Assembly: GCA_963934795.1 (NCBI GenBank)
Contig: CAWWAF010000012.1
Span: forward strand, 1-54,184
Length of the DNA: 54,184 nt
Direction: 5' to 3'
DNA from: UBA8438 sp963934795
GTDB lineage: Bacteria > Acidobacteriota > Vicinamibacteria > Vicinamibacterales > UBA8438
Positions 43,656 through 52,723 of the stretch are shown piece after piece. Under the pieces are notes generated by a model. That model was given only the letters and a program-made list of their open reading frames with translations, searched no databases and was not told the origin of the DNA. The first letter of the stretch is position 1, and each line of letters starts with the position of its first letter. A program made the translations under genes and the position numbers.

Positions 43656-45077
43656 GTGATTCATTTTCCAATTCTCCGGTGGGGAGAGCCCTATACCAGC
43701 CTCGAAACGACACAGGTTCACCACTTCGCAACCGGCGAGCCGGTGGCCGAGGTGAGCCAGGCCAACCCCGGCATGGTGGCCCGGGACTTGCGCAAAGGGG
43801 CCGAGCGCGCGCGCAACGCGCTCCGCGAAATTCCCTGTGCAGAGCTGCTGGCGATGGTGAAGAAGGGCGGTGAGCTCTTCAAGTCGGCGGATTTGCCGCT
43901 TGGCGACGGCATGCAAACGCCGGACGACTTCGTGCGGCAGCAGTCAGCCACCACCGGTCTGCCCGAGCACATGTGTCGGATGAACATGGGTAAGCTCGAG
44001 TACGTGCTCAGCCATCTCGACGAGGTGCTTAGGTCGCTGACCCGGAGGCTCGATTACGACATCCTGACCCGCGGTTTCGGGGAAGAAGATGGGGTGATGC
44101 GCAGCTACCAGGCGACCACTCCGGTGGTGGGGATGGTGTTGCCGTCCAACTCGCCCGGCGTGCACAGCTTGTGGCTGCCGATCATCCCCCTGCAGATCGG
44201 GCTCGTGCTCAAACCTGGTCCGCAGGAGCCGTGGACCCCTTGGCGGATGGCGCAGGCGTTCTTCCAGGCAGGCATTCCCAAAGAGGCCATTGGGCTGTAC
44301 CCGGGACTTGGCGAGGTGGGTGCCGCCGTGCTGAACAACACCGCTCGGAGCCTGATTTTCGGCGGAACCGCGACGGTGGAGCACTACGCGGCGAGTCCCG
44401 GTGTGCAGGTGCACGGACCAGGTTTCAGCAAGATCCTGATCGGTGAGGACCAGGTCGACAACTGGGAACAGTATGTGGACGTCATGGTCGACAGCGTGTT
44501 GACCAACAGCGGCCGCGGCTGCATCAACTGCTCAGGTATTTGGGCGCCACGGCACACGCGTGAGATCGCGGAAGCGCTGGCCAAACGACTGGGACCGATT
44601 GCGCCACTGCCGCCCGACGATCCGAACGCGGAACTGGCGGCGTTTACCGTGCCGGGGCAGGCGGCCGCGATTTCCGCCGATATCGACAACGCGCTGAAGG
44701 AAGCTGGTGTCGAGGAGGTGTCCGCTCAGTATCAGGACGGCGGTCGTCTCGTCTCGCGCGAGCGGTGTGACTATATTCGGCCCACCGTCGTGCACTGCGC
44801 TTCGCGCGAAGCGGCGATGGTCAAGAAAGAGTACATGTATCCGTTCGTGACGGTCGTCGAGTGCCCTCAGGACCAGATGATCAAGTCGATCGGGACCACC
44901 TTGGTGGCGACCGGGCTGACCGAGGACCCGGCGTTCACTCGGGCGCTGCTGGATGCTCGCAACATCGACCGCTTGAACATCGGGCCTGTTCCGACTGTCA
45001 AGCTCAACTGGTTGCAACCGCACGAAGGCAACATCGTCGACTTCTTGTTCCGGCCGCGGGCATTCCAACAGGGGTAA
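43656..45077 (+). CDS. Aldehyde dehydrogenase family protein (acyl-adenylate/acyl-CoA reductase-like)
   Basis: A 473-residue ALDH-fold enzyme. The NAD loop is VVGMVLPSNSPGVHSLWLP, the strand SLIFGGTATVEHYAA takes the place of the usual GSTxVG loop, and the catalytic Cys is in NSGRGCINCSG. Several usual ALDH residues differ (no classical ELGGK motif), as in LuxC- and GriC-type reductases that act on activated acids. With the AMP-ligase gene it may reduce an aromatic or fatty acid to the aldehyde. The GTG start at 43656 is the first available; its ribosome site (AGGA) is somewhat far. Confidence 0.75.
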   Translation: MIHFPILRWGEPYTSLETTQVHHFATGEPVAEVSQANPGMVARDLRKGAERARNALREIPCAELLAMVKKGGELFKSADLPLGDGMQTPDDFVRQQSATTGLPEHMCRMNMGKLEYVLSHLDEVLRSLTRRLDYDILTRGFGEEDGVMRSYQATTPVVGMVLPSNSPGVHSLWLPIIPLQIGLVLKPGPQEPWTPWRMAQAFFQAGIPKEAIGLYPGLGEVGAAVLNNTARSLIFGGTATVEHYAASPGVQVHGPGFSKILIGEDQVDNWEQYVDVMVDSVLTNSGRGCINCSGIWAPRHTREIAEALAKRLGPIAPLPPDDPNAELAAFTVPGQAAAISADIDNALKEAGVEEVSAQYQDGGRLVSRERCDYIRPTVVHCASREAAMVKKEYMYPFVTVVECPQDQMIKSIGTTLVATGLTEDPAFTRALLDARNIDRLNIGPVPTVKLNWLQPHEGNIVDFLFRPRAFQQG

Positions 45078-45131
45078 CGGGCAAGGCCACGGCGCAGAAA
45101 CGCGAGCTGCTGGGCCGGCGTCCAAAGACAC

Positions 45132-45833
45132 GTGCTCGAAGTCACGAATCTCGCCAAGTCCTATCCGACCCCGCGTGGGTCGCTGACCATCCTGTCCGAC
45201 CTCACCCTATCGCTACGACCCGGGGACGCCGCGTCCATCGTCGGTCCATCCGGGAGTGGAAAGAGCACGCTGCTCTATCTGCTGGGCGCGCTGGAACCCC
45301 CCTCGGCTGGCACCGTGACGCTGGATGGGGTCAATCCTTTCGCGTTGTCGGAGAGGCAACTGGCGGTATTCCGGAATCGACGGGTTGGCTTCATTTTTCA
45401 GGATCATCTCCTGCTTCCGCAGTGCACCGTGCTCGAGAACGTGCTGATTCCGACCTTGGTCGGGGAACCAGAGACGGACGCGCCGGATCGTGCGCGAGAG
45501 CTGCTTGAGCGAGTCGGTCTGGCCGACCGGTTGGACCATCGTCCCGGTGAACTCTCGGGAGGCGAGCGGCAGCGGGTCTCGTTGGCGCGCGCGCTCATCC
45601 GGCGCCCACCGCTGCTGTTGTGTGACGAGCCCACCGGCAACTTGGACCACGCGTCGGGAGACGTGGTGGCGTCGATGTTGTTTGACCTGCATGAGCAGCA
45701 GAACACGATTCTGCTCATCGTCACCCACAACCGCGTCCTTGCCGCTCGGTGCCCGCTCCGGTTCGAGCTGGTTGGCGACCGTCTTCAGCGCGTCGATGGG
45801 ACGGAAACCTCAGAGGCGGGCGACCGGGTATGA
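45132..45833 (+). CDS. ABC transporter ATP-binding protein, MacB/LolD type
   Basis: A 233-residue ATPase: Walker A GPSGSGKST, Q-loop FIFQDHLLLP, signature LSGGERQR, Walker B LLLCDEPTGNLD and the switch His in IVTHNR. The sequence is of the MacB/LolD/DevA group, which works by mechanotransmission at the inner membrane. The stop overlaps the start of the FtsX-type permease (ATGA at 45830-45833), so the two form one transporter. Confidence 0.95.
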   Translation: MLEVTNLAKSYPTPRGSLTILSDLTLSLRPGDAASIVGPSGSGKSTLLYLLGALEPPSAGTVTLDGVNPFALSERQLAVFRNRRVGFIFQDHLLLPQCTVLENVLIPTLVGEPETDAPDRARELLERVGLADRLDHRPGELSGGERQRVSLARALIRRPPLLLCDEPTGNLDHASGDVVASMLFDLHEQQNTILLIVTHNRVLAARCPLRFELVGDRLQRVDGTETSEAGDRV

Positions 45834-48800
45834 CACGGACGACGCTGGTGCGTCGGAGCCTGGCGCACTTCTGGCGGACCAATCTGGCAGTCGTCGCCGG
45901 AGTCGGCGTGGCGGTGTCGGTCCTGGCCGGTGCGTTCTTGGTGGGGACGTCGGTTCGAGCGAGTCTTCGTGATCTGGCGCTCCTCAGATTGGGCCAGGTC
46001 GATCACGTGGTCACGTCCCCGTTGTTCTTTCGCGAGGCGCTGGGTGAGGCCCTCCCTGACGCCTTGGGTGAGGCGACGTCGGATGGCGCGGACGGCCCTG
46101 CCGCGCGCACCAGTGTCCCGCTTATTGCGCTCGAAGGATTCGTGACGCATCAGGATAGCGGCAGCCGCGCCGGTGGCATCCAGGTGTACGGCGTGGACGA
46201 GCGCTTCTGGCGTTTTCACGGAATCGAGGCAGAGGGGCAGGCGCCGGCTCCAGGTACGGTCCTCGTCAGCGGAGGACTGGCCCGCGAGCTTGGCGCGCTC
46301 GTCGACGAGACGCTCCTGGTTCGCGTCCAAAAACCGTCGGCCATTCCGGTGAGTTCCTTGCACGGCCGTCGCGATGACCTCGGGCGCACGATGCGGTTGC
46401 GGATTCAGGCGGTACTGGCACCAGAGAGTCTCGGCGAGTTCTCGTTCCGGCCTGAGCAGGGTGCCTCGAGGGCTGTCTTCATTCATCTCGGTCGCATGCA
46501 GCGCGACCTCGAGCTCGGCGAGCAGGCGAACACGCTGTTGCTCGGTGGTGGCGCGTCGGCACTGGACACGTCGATCGCCGTGGCACGCATCGAGGCGGCG
46601 CTGCGCGCGCATACGCAACTGGAGGATCTCGGTCTCCGGGTCCGGCGGTTGGCAGACTCCGATACGCTGGCGGTGGAGTCCGTGGCCGGGTTGCTCGACG
46701 ACGATGTCGTCGCGGCCGCTCGGACGGCGGCGTCTGACGCGCAGTTGGCTGAGCCAGCCCAGCCGATCTTGACCTACCTCGCCAACGCGATCCGGTTCGG
46801 CGATCGCCAGACGCCCTATTCACTCGTCACCGCGCTGGACCTGGCGGCTGTCATTCCGGCCGGAGAGCCCGCGACGACGACGGCGGAGGTGGATGACATC
46901 CGGGCCGGACCACCGCCAATCGTCCTCAACGATTGGACGGCGGAAGACCTTGAGGCCGGCCTCGGCGACATCGTGACCGTGGAGTACTACCTCTGGGAGG
47001 AGGCGGGGGCGCTGCTGACGGAAGCGGCTCAATTCCGGGTCGCCGCCATCGTGCCGATTGAGGGACTGGCCGCCGACCGGGACTTCGCGCCGGATTATCC
47101 GGGCATCACCGAGGCGACTGACGTCTCGGATTGGGATCCGCCATTCCCCATCGACCTCGACTTGGTCCGGGCGAAAGACGAAGACTACTGGGACGAGCAT
47201 CGAACCGTCGCCAAAGGGTTCGTGTCGCTTGCGCGCGGCCAGGAACTCTGGGGGTCGCGTTGGGGCCAGGTGACGTCCCTCCGACTCTCGTCAGCGACCA
47301 GCCTGTCTGAACAGAACGCCGACACCTATCGGGCGGCCCTGCGGTCTGCGCTTGACCCGCTCGCGGCCGGCTTTGTGGTGTACCCGGCCCGCGGACTCGC
47401 ATTGGAGGCGGCGGCCGGGGTGACGGATTTCGGCGAGTACTTCACGTATTTCAGTTTCTTCCTGGTGGTATCGGCGCTGCTCCTGGCTAGCTTGTTTTTT
47501 CGTTTGGGTGTCGAACAGCGGTTGCGAGAAATAGGCGCGTTGCGGGCACTCGGATTCCACGAATCGGCCGTCAGACAGCTGTTTTGGGCCGAGGCTGGCG
47601 TGTTGTCCCTTGCGGGCGGCCTGCTCGGTGTCGCGGGCGCGGTTGGCTACGGCGAGCTCATCATGTGGGGGCTGCGCACCTGGTGGGTCGACGCGGTTGG
47701 TACGACACTGCTGACACTACATGTTTCACCTGCCGCGCTCGGTGCGGGACTGGTGGCTGGCGGGTTGGCGGCGGCGGGGTCCATTACGTGGACGTTGCGC
47801 GCGGTAGAACGGGCGACCCCCCGGGCGCTTATCAGCGGCGCATTGCCTGAACACGTCGCGTCGGGCCGCGCTGTCCGGAACGCCGCCACTGGTGCGTGGG
47901 CCGGCGGTGCGATGCGCCACGCGCCCGTCGCCCTGGGGCTTCTCGCGGCCGTCGTACTGGCCGCGACGGTGAGCGGTCTCATTGGCGATACGGCCGGCTT
48001 CTTCGGCGCTGGTCTCCTGCTGCTGACCTCGTTGCTGATCCTGTCGTGGTCACTGCTGGGACGTCAGGACGCACTCGGGGAGGCGGTGCCGGCGACGTGG
48101 TCGGTCGCGCGCGTTGGACTAAGAAACGCCACCGCCCGGCCTGGTCGGTCCGTGTTGTGCATCACCCTTATCGCTTTCGCCGCCTTCATCATCGTGGCGG
48201 TCGATGCGTTTCATCTGGAGGGTGGCGGAGACCAGACGGACCGTTCCTCCGGCACCGGAGGGTATCCGCTTCTCGCGGAATCGTTGTTGCCGATCGTGCT
48301 CGACATGTCGTCCGAGGACGGGCAGGCTGAGCTGGGCATCGCTTCTTCGGACGATCCCCGATTTGCCGGCGCCTCGTATGCCCGGTTTCGGGTGAGGCCG
48401 GGCGAGGACGCCAGCTGTCTCAACCTGTATCAAGCCAAGAATCCGAAGCTGCTGGCGCCCGAACCTGCCTTTGCGAACGACGACCGGTTCAGTTTCGGGC
48501 GAACCATGGCAGAGACCGACGCCGAGGCCGCCAACCCGTGGCTGCTGCTCGACCGTCAATTCGAAGATGGTGCGGTGCCGGCCATCGCCGACGCGACCTC
48601 GCTCGCCTACGCCTTGCACTTGTCTGTGGGCGACGACTTCATCGTCAACCGAGAGAGCGACAACCCGATCACGCTCCGGATCGTCGCGGCGTTGACCGAC
48701 AGCATCTTTCAGGGCGAGTTGATCATCGGCGAACGTCCGTTCGTCCGGTCGTTCCCGGAGCACGAGGGCTACCGGCTGTTTCTGATCGACGCGCCAGTGG

Positions 48801-49288
48801 ATGAGACGGCTGGGGTAACCGCGGCGCTGGAAGATCGTCTGGCTGACTACGGTTTCGACGTGACGTTCGCGTCCGATCGACTGGCGGCGTTTCACCGCGT
48901 CAACAACACCTACCTGGCCACGTTCCAGACACTGGGTGCGCTCGGCTTGTTGCTGGGCACGTTTGGGTTGGGTGCCGTCCTGCTACGGAATGTCTTGGAA
49001 CGCCGTCGCGAACTCGCGCTGTTACGCGCGGTTGGGTATGACGCGCGAGACGTGTCCTGGATGGTGCTGGTCGAAAACGGCTTGTTGCTGTTCGGCGGAC
49101 TGGCTGCCGGCACGGTGAGCGCTCTGGTGGCCATCGCGCCAGCCTGGCTCGAGCGGGGAGGCCAGTTTCCGATCGCCTCACTGGGTGCGCTGCTGCTGGC
49201 AGTGGCGGCGGCCGGCGTCGTGTCGTCGCTGGTCGCCACCGTCGTTGCGGTCCGGTCTCCGCTGCTTGCCGCGCTACGGTCTGAGTAG
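45830..49288 (+). CDS. Giant FtsX/MacB-type ABC permease, two units fused
   Basis: A 1152-residue membrane protein. Residues 15-40 form a first helix, then a large periplasmic domain to about 535, three helices (about 540-680) with the FtsX/MacB core EIGALRALGFHESAVRQLFW, and two more helices near 705-750. From about 770 a second copy of the plan follows: one helix, a periplasmic part, and three C-terminal helices with ERRRELALLRAVGYDARDVSWM. It thus looks like a LolC-LolE or DevC pair fused into one chain, so one subunit could make a full transporter with the ATPase dimer. Likely cargo is a lipoprotein, lipid or peptide passed toward the outer membrane. Confidence 0.9.
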   Translation: MTRTTLVRRSLAHFWRTNLAVVAGVGVAVSVLAGAFLVGTSVRASLRDLALLRLGQVDHVVTSPLFFREALGEALPDALGEATSDGADGPAARTSVPLIALEGFVTHQDSGSRAGGIQVYGVDERFWRFHGIEAEGQAPAPGTVLVSGGLARELGALVDETLLVRVQKPSAIPVSSLHGRRDDLGRTMRLRIQAVLAPESLGEFSFRPEQGASRAVFIHLGRMQRDLELGEQANTLLLGGGASALDTSIAVARIEAALRAHTQLEDLGLRVRRLADSDTLAVESVAGLLDDDVVAAARTAASDAQLAEPAQPILTYLANAIRFGDRQTPYSLVTALDLAAVIPAGEPATTTAEVDDIRAGPPPIVLNDWTAEDLEAGLGDIVTVEYYLWEEAGALLTEAAQFRVAAIVPIEGLAADRDFAPDYPGITEATDVSDWDPPFPIDLDLVRAKDEDYWDEHRTVAKGFVSLARGQELWGSRWGQVTSLRLSSATSLSEQNADTYRAALRSALDPLAAGFVVYPARGLALEAAAGVTDFGEYFTYFSFFLVVSALLLASLFFRLGVEQRLREIGALRALGFHESAVRQLFWAEAGVLSLAGGLLGVAGAVGYGELIMWGLRTWWVDAVGTTLLTLHVSPAALGAGLVAGGLAAAGSITWTLRAVERATPRALISGALPEHVASGRAVRNAATGAWAGGAMRHAPVALGLLAAVVLAATVSGLIGDTAGFFGAGLLLLTSLLILSWSLLGRQDALGEAVPATWSVARVGLRNATARPGRSVLCITLIAFAAFIIVAVDAFHLEGGGDQTDRSSGTGGYPLLAESLLPIVLDMSSEDGQAELGIASSDDPRFAGASYARFRVRPGEDASCLNLYQAKNPKLLAPEPAFANDDRFSFGRTMAETDAEAANPWLLLDRQFEDGAVPAIADATSLAYALHLSVGDDFIVNRESDNPITLRIVAALTDSIFQGELIIGERPFVRSFPEHEGYRLFLIDAPVDETAGVTAALEDRLADYGFDVTFASDRLAAFHRVNNTYLATFQTLGALGLLLGTFGLGAVLLRNVLERRRELALLRAVGYDARDVSWMVLVENGLLLFGGLAAGTVSALVAIAPAWLERGGQFPIASLGALLLAVAAAGVVSSLVATVVAVRSPLLAALRSE

Positions 49289-49330
49289 CGCCGCTAACTC
49301 CCCGTCCTCGACGCGCCTCTGGTCTGTGAC

Positions 49331-49816
49331 TTACTCGCCGGCCGGGGCCTGGTATAGCTCAAACTCATATCCGTCCAGATCGGACAAGAAGAGGATCACG
49401 GGGCCGTTAGGCGGTGAGAGGTCGCGCAACATCTTGGCGCCGGCTGCGATGGCCCGCTCGGCCAGGCCCCGCGCGTTGTCGCTGTTGATCACGATTCGTC
49501 CGTATGCCGACTTTTCGTCAGGGAGCGGGTCATCGGTCAGGCGCGCCAGCAGCAGCCCCATACCTCCACCGGGATGACCTAAGCCGATTTCGATGGGGTC
49601 ACCCTCGGGCGGGTACTGGAACGTTCGTTCCAATCCGAATACCTCGGCATAAAACTTCTCCGCCGTGGCAATGTCGGCCACATTGATCCCCACCGAACTG
49701 AGCGAGACGGACATCTGCGGCTTGCCGTCCGGCCCCTGGGCGGCCGCGGACGAGGCCCCCAGTGAAAGGAAAGCGATGGCGACTGCGGTGACAAGCAGTG
49801 ACGGTGTACGGCGCAT
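49331..49816 (-). CDS. Exported VOC (glyoxalase-like) family protein
   Basis: A 161-residue protein with a signal peptide (about 1-27, ending SSAAAQ) and one VOC domain: VGINVADIATAEKFYAEVFG, GLGHPGGGMGLLLAR, YGRIVINSDNARGLAERA and ILFLSDLDGYEFELYQ. Candidate metal ligands, including the last Glu of FELYQ, are only partly conserved. VOC proteins are normally cytoplasmic, so secretion is unusual. The ATG at 49816 fits the signal peptide; the longer frame from 49870 is not needed. Confidence 0.85.
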   Translation of the reverse strand: MRRTPSLLVTAVAIAFLSLGASSAAAQGPDGKPQMSVSLSSVGINVADIATAEKFYAEVFGLERTFQYPPEGDPIEIGLGHPGGGMGLLLARLTDDPLPDEKSAYGRIVINSDNARGLAERAIAAGAKMLRDLSPPNGPVILFLSDLDGYEFELYQAPAGE

Positions 49817-49908
49817 GGTGTGGGCTCCGGTGTTTGTCGGCCTCGACGACGTGATGTGTCTGGCCGACACTCAAGAATCGCGCCGTGTCCCCCATGGTCA
49901 CGACTAGA

Positions 49909-49922
49909 TAAGTGAACACTTA
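49909..49922. promoter_or_regulatory. Palindromic operator with overlapping -10 boxes
   Basis: TAAGTG-AA-CACTTA is a perfect 14-base palindrome of the kind bound by TetR or MarR repressors, about 95 bases upstream of the VOC gene. It abuts an AT-rich stretch (TACATTATCG, 49921-49930) that can act as a -10 box on either strand. No such repressor gene lies in the window. The rest of the 389-base gap to oligopeptidase B (49817-50205) holds only an Asp-rich open frame without a start. Confidence 0.45.
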
Positions 49923-49964
49923 CATTATCGTCAGGCGAGTCACTTTGGCAAGAGACACGGCGTG

Positions 49965-50175
49965 ATCCCAGCGACTATTTCGGCGGCCTGCGCACCCTAT
50001 CTGCCACGTATTCGCGAGGCCACCGTGCTACGGAAGTCGGTCAAGGACCGACGCGAGCGGACGCCATGTCGCAGAGACATCAGAAGATGACAATCGCAAT
50101 CGTGGTCCCGATGGTCAAGACTATGACGGTGACTCAGACCGCGATCGTGACGGATATTGGATTCTTGGAGCGTAG
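49965..50175 (+). pseudogene. Start-less Asp/Arg-rich reading frame
   Basis: A plus-strand frame open for about 70 codons up to TAG at 50173-50175, without ATG, GTG or TTG. Its end reads DGDSDRDRDGYWILGA, an Asp-Arg repeat like calcium-binding or low-complexity tails of exported proteins. It may be the leftover tail of a lost gene. It could also be a chance frame. Confidence 0.25.
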
Positions 50176-50205
50176 GTCAGGCGCCAGGCCTTCGGCGGCA
50201 GCGCG

Positions 50206-52266
50206 ATGAGCGTCCTGCGCGCGGACGCGGCGGAACCGCCCCTGACGAAGCGGTCGCCGACCCGCCTCGAGACCCACGGTGTCGTTCGCGTCGACGACTA
50301 CTACTGGTTGCGCGAGCGTGAGCGTGGCGAGGTCATCGACTATCTACACGCCGAGAACACGTACACCGACGCGGTGATGGCTCAGACCGAGGCGCTGCAG
50401 GACACGCTGTTCGAGGAGATTAAAGCGCGTATTAACCAAACGGACATGTCGGTTCCGTATCGGGAAGGGGACTTCACGTACTATCGCCGCTACGAGGACA
50501 GCCGGGAGTATCCGCTCCATTGTCGTCGACCGGAACCGACCGGGCCCGAGGAGGTGCTGCTCGACGTGAACGAGTTGGCCGAGGGGCACGATTTCTGTCA
50601 GGTGTCAGCACGTGAGGTCAGCCCGGACCAGCGCTTGCTGGCATATGCGACAGACTTCGAGGGGCGCCGAATTCACACCGTCCGCGTCAAGTGCCTGACG
50701 ACGGGTGTTCACCACGACGACACGTTGACCGGGGTGACGAGCAATCTCGCCTGGGCCAACGACAGCCTGACGTTGTTCTATACCCGCCAGGACCCAACCA
50801 CCCTGCGGTGGTCCCGCATCTATCGACATCGGCTCGGCACGCCACAAGCCGAGGATGTGCTGGTCTACGAGGAGCCGGACGACACGTTCAATTGTTCGGT
50901 AGGGACGAGCCGCTCCAAGCGATACCTGCTGATCGGGTCGCATCAGACGGTATCCAGTGAATATCGCTACCTCGACGCCGACCAGCCGGAGGGCTCATTC
51001 AGGCTGTTCCTGGCCAGAGAGCGAGACCACGAGTATCACATTGACCACTTCCGCGATCGGTTCTACGTCCGCACGAACCGTGACGCTCTGAATTTCAAGT
51101 TGATGGAAGCGGCCGAAGGCGGCATGGGGGTGGACGATTGGGTCGAAGTGATCCCGCATCGGGACGAGGCGCTGCTCGGCTCGTTCGAGCTGTTTCGCGA
51201 CCACCTCGTGGTGCAGGAGCGTCGGGACGGCCTGGTCCATCTGCGCGTGTGCCCCTGGGACGGCAGCGAGCCGCATGACGTCGCGTTTGACGAGCCGGTG
51301 TACGACGTCTACCTGTCTGTCAATCGAGAGCCAGCGTCATCGGTGCTGCGATTCGGATACGAGTCGCTCACCACACCGACGACGACGTATGACTACGACA
51401 TGGTGGCCCGCACCCGGACCCTGCTGAAGCAGGAGGAGGTGCTTGGCGATTTTGATGGGTCTCGCTATCAGTCAGAGCGGCTGACGGCGACGGCAGAGGA
51501 TGGTGAGCGTATTCCGATCTCCCTGGTCTCGAAGGTGGGGATCCCCCGCGATCGGAGTCACCCCCTGCTGTTGTACGGCTATGGCGCCTACGGCCTAAGC
51601 ATGGATCCGGACTTCAATTCAGCGCGGCTCAGTCTGCTGGATCGCGGGTTCATCTTCGCCATTGCGCACGTGCGCGGTGGTCAAGAGCTTGGGCGACGCT
51701 GGTATGACGACGGTCGGCTGGGGCAGAAGCGCAACTCGTTCACCGACTTCATCGCCGTGGCCGAACACCTGGTGGGGGAGGGGTATTCGCAGACCGACCG
51801 TCTGTTCGCCATGGGGGGCAGTGCGGGCGGGTTGCTGATGGGGGCCGTCGTGAACATGCGGCCAGATCTGTTCGCCGGGGTCGTGGCGCAGGTGCCATTT
51901 GTCGACGTCGTGACCACGATGCTCGACGACAGTATCCCGCTGACCACGGGCGAGTACGACGAATGGGGCAATCCCAACGAGCGCGCCGCGTTTGATGACA
52001 TCCTGGCCTACTCGCCCTACGACAACGTGGAGGCCAAAGACTACCCGGCGCTGCTGGTTCTGGCGGGTCTTCACGATTCCCAGGTGCAGTACTGGGAGCC
52101 GGCCAAGTGGGTCGCGAAGCTCCGTGCCCTGAAAACGGACGGCCACCCCGTGCTGCTCAAGACGAACATGGACGCCGGCCACGGCGGCGTGTCTGGGCGG
52201 TACCGGCGCTACCGGGACGTGGCCTTGCAGTACGCGTTTCTGCTGGCCCAAGCTGGTCTTGCCTAG
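50206..52266 (+). CDS. ptrB: Oligopeptidase B (prolyl oligopeptidase family S9A)
   Basis: A 686-residue serine peptidase that cuts small peptides after basic residues. An N-terminal beta-propeller (about 75-410) gates an alpha/beta-hydrolase domain with the triad Ser539 (GGSAGG), Asp624 (LHDSQ) and His659 (DAGHGG). The N-terminal part DYYWLRERER and LYGYGAYGLSMDPDFN are typical of OpdB rather than true prolyl oligopeptidase. There is no signal peptide, so it is cytoplasmic. The ATG at 50206 is used. Confidence 0.95.
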   Translation: MSVLRADAAEPPLTKRSPTRLETHGVVRVDDYYWLRERERGEVIDYLHAENTYTDAVMAQTEALQDTLFEEIKARINQTDMSVPYREGDFTYYRRYEDSREYPLHCRRPEPTGPEEVLLDVNELAEGHDFCQVSAREVSPDQRLLAYATDFEGRRIHTVRVKCLTTGVHHDDTLTGVTSNLAWANDSLTLFYTRQDPTTLRWSRIYRHRLGTPQAEDVLVYEEPDDTFNCSVGTSRSKRYLLIGSHQTVSSEYRYLDADQPEGSFRLFLARERDHEYHIDHFRDRFYVRTNRDALNFKLMEAAEGGMGVDDWVEVIPHRDEALLGSFELFRDHLVVQERRDGLVHLRVCPWDGSEPHDVAFDEPVYDVYLSVNREPASSVLRFGYESLTTPTTTYDYDMVARTRTLLKQEEVLGDFDGSRYQSERLTATAEDGERIPISLVSKVGIPRDRSHPLLLYGYGAYGLSMDPDFNSARLSLLDRGFIFAIAHVRGGQELGRRWYDDGRLGQKRNSFTDFIAVAEHLVGEGYSQTDRLFAMGGSAGGLLMGAVVNMRPDLFAGVVAQVPFVDVVTTMLDDSIPLTTGEYDEWGNPNERAAFDDILAYSPYDNVEAKDYPALLVLAGLHDSQVQYWEPAKWVAKLRALKTDGHPVLLKTNMDAGHGGVSGRYRRYRDVALQYAFLLAQAGLA

Positions 52267-52355
52267 GCGGATTCCCCCGCCACGCGCCAGTTGACGCCCT
52301 CGGACCCACGGTCGGGGACTAAAGGTTGTCCCTGGCCGTGCCGAACAGTGCAAAT

Positions 52356-52615
52356 GTGAGAATACGACGGTCGTCTTGTGCGTTGCTGTGCGCCTTTTTC
52401 CTGACCGGTGCGACCTGCTCATCTTCGAGGTGATTTGGACTCGGCTGCTGCTGTTGTCGCTGGGGACTACGCCGGTCGCCATGGGCGTCGTCCTCGCGGC
52501 ATTCATTGGCGGGATGGCGATGGGGGCCTGGACGGCCGGACGCCGTTTCGTGCGCCGGTTCTCACCGGTGGTCCTCTATGCGGGCCTGGAGGCCTGGATT
52601 GGCTACCTGCTCCAG
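52356..52615 (+). pseudogene. Frameshifted, truncated spermidine synthase-like membrane protein
   Basis: From a GTG at 52356 one frame reads to AFFLTGAT and then stops within 20 bases; the next frame carries on as LIFEVIWTRLLLLSLGTTPV, AMGVVLAAFIGGMAMGAWTA and YAGLEAWIGY. Joined, they give the N-terminal first two helices of a fused MFS/spermidine synthase protein, with a one-base deletion near 52410. The similarity ends near 52610; the open frame continues to 52921 in unrelated sequence. The catalytic synthase half is gone. Confidence 0.75.
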
Positions 52616-52723
52616 ATCCCAATGGGCGTTGAAGGCCATGATGTCTCTTCGAGGCTCTACGATTCATCGGCCAAACGGATCCCCGTTCAGCTGCCGGCAC
52701 AACTGGTCCGTTGCAGAGGTCTG

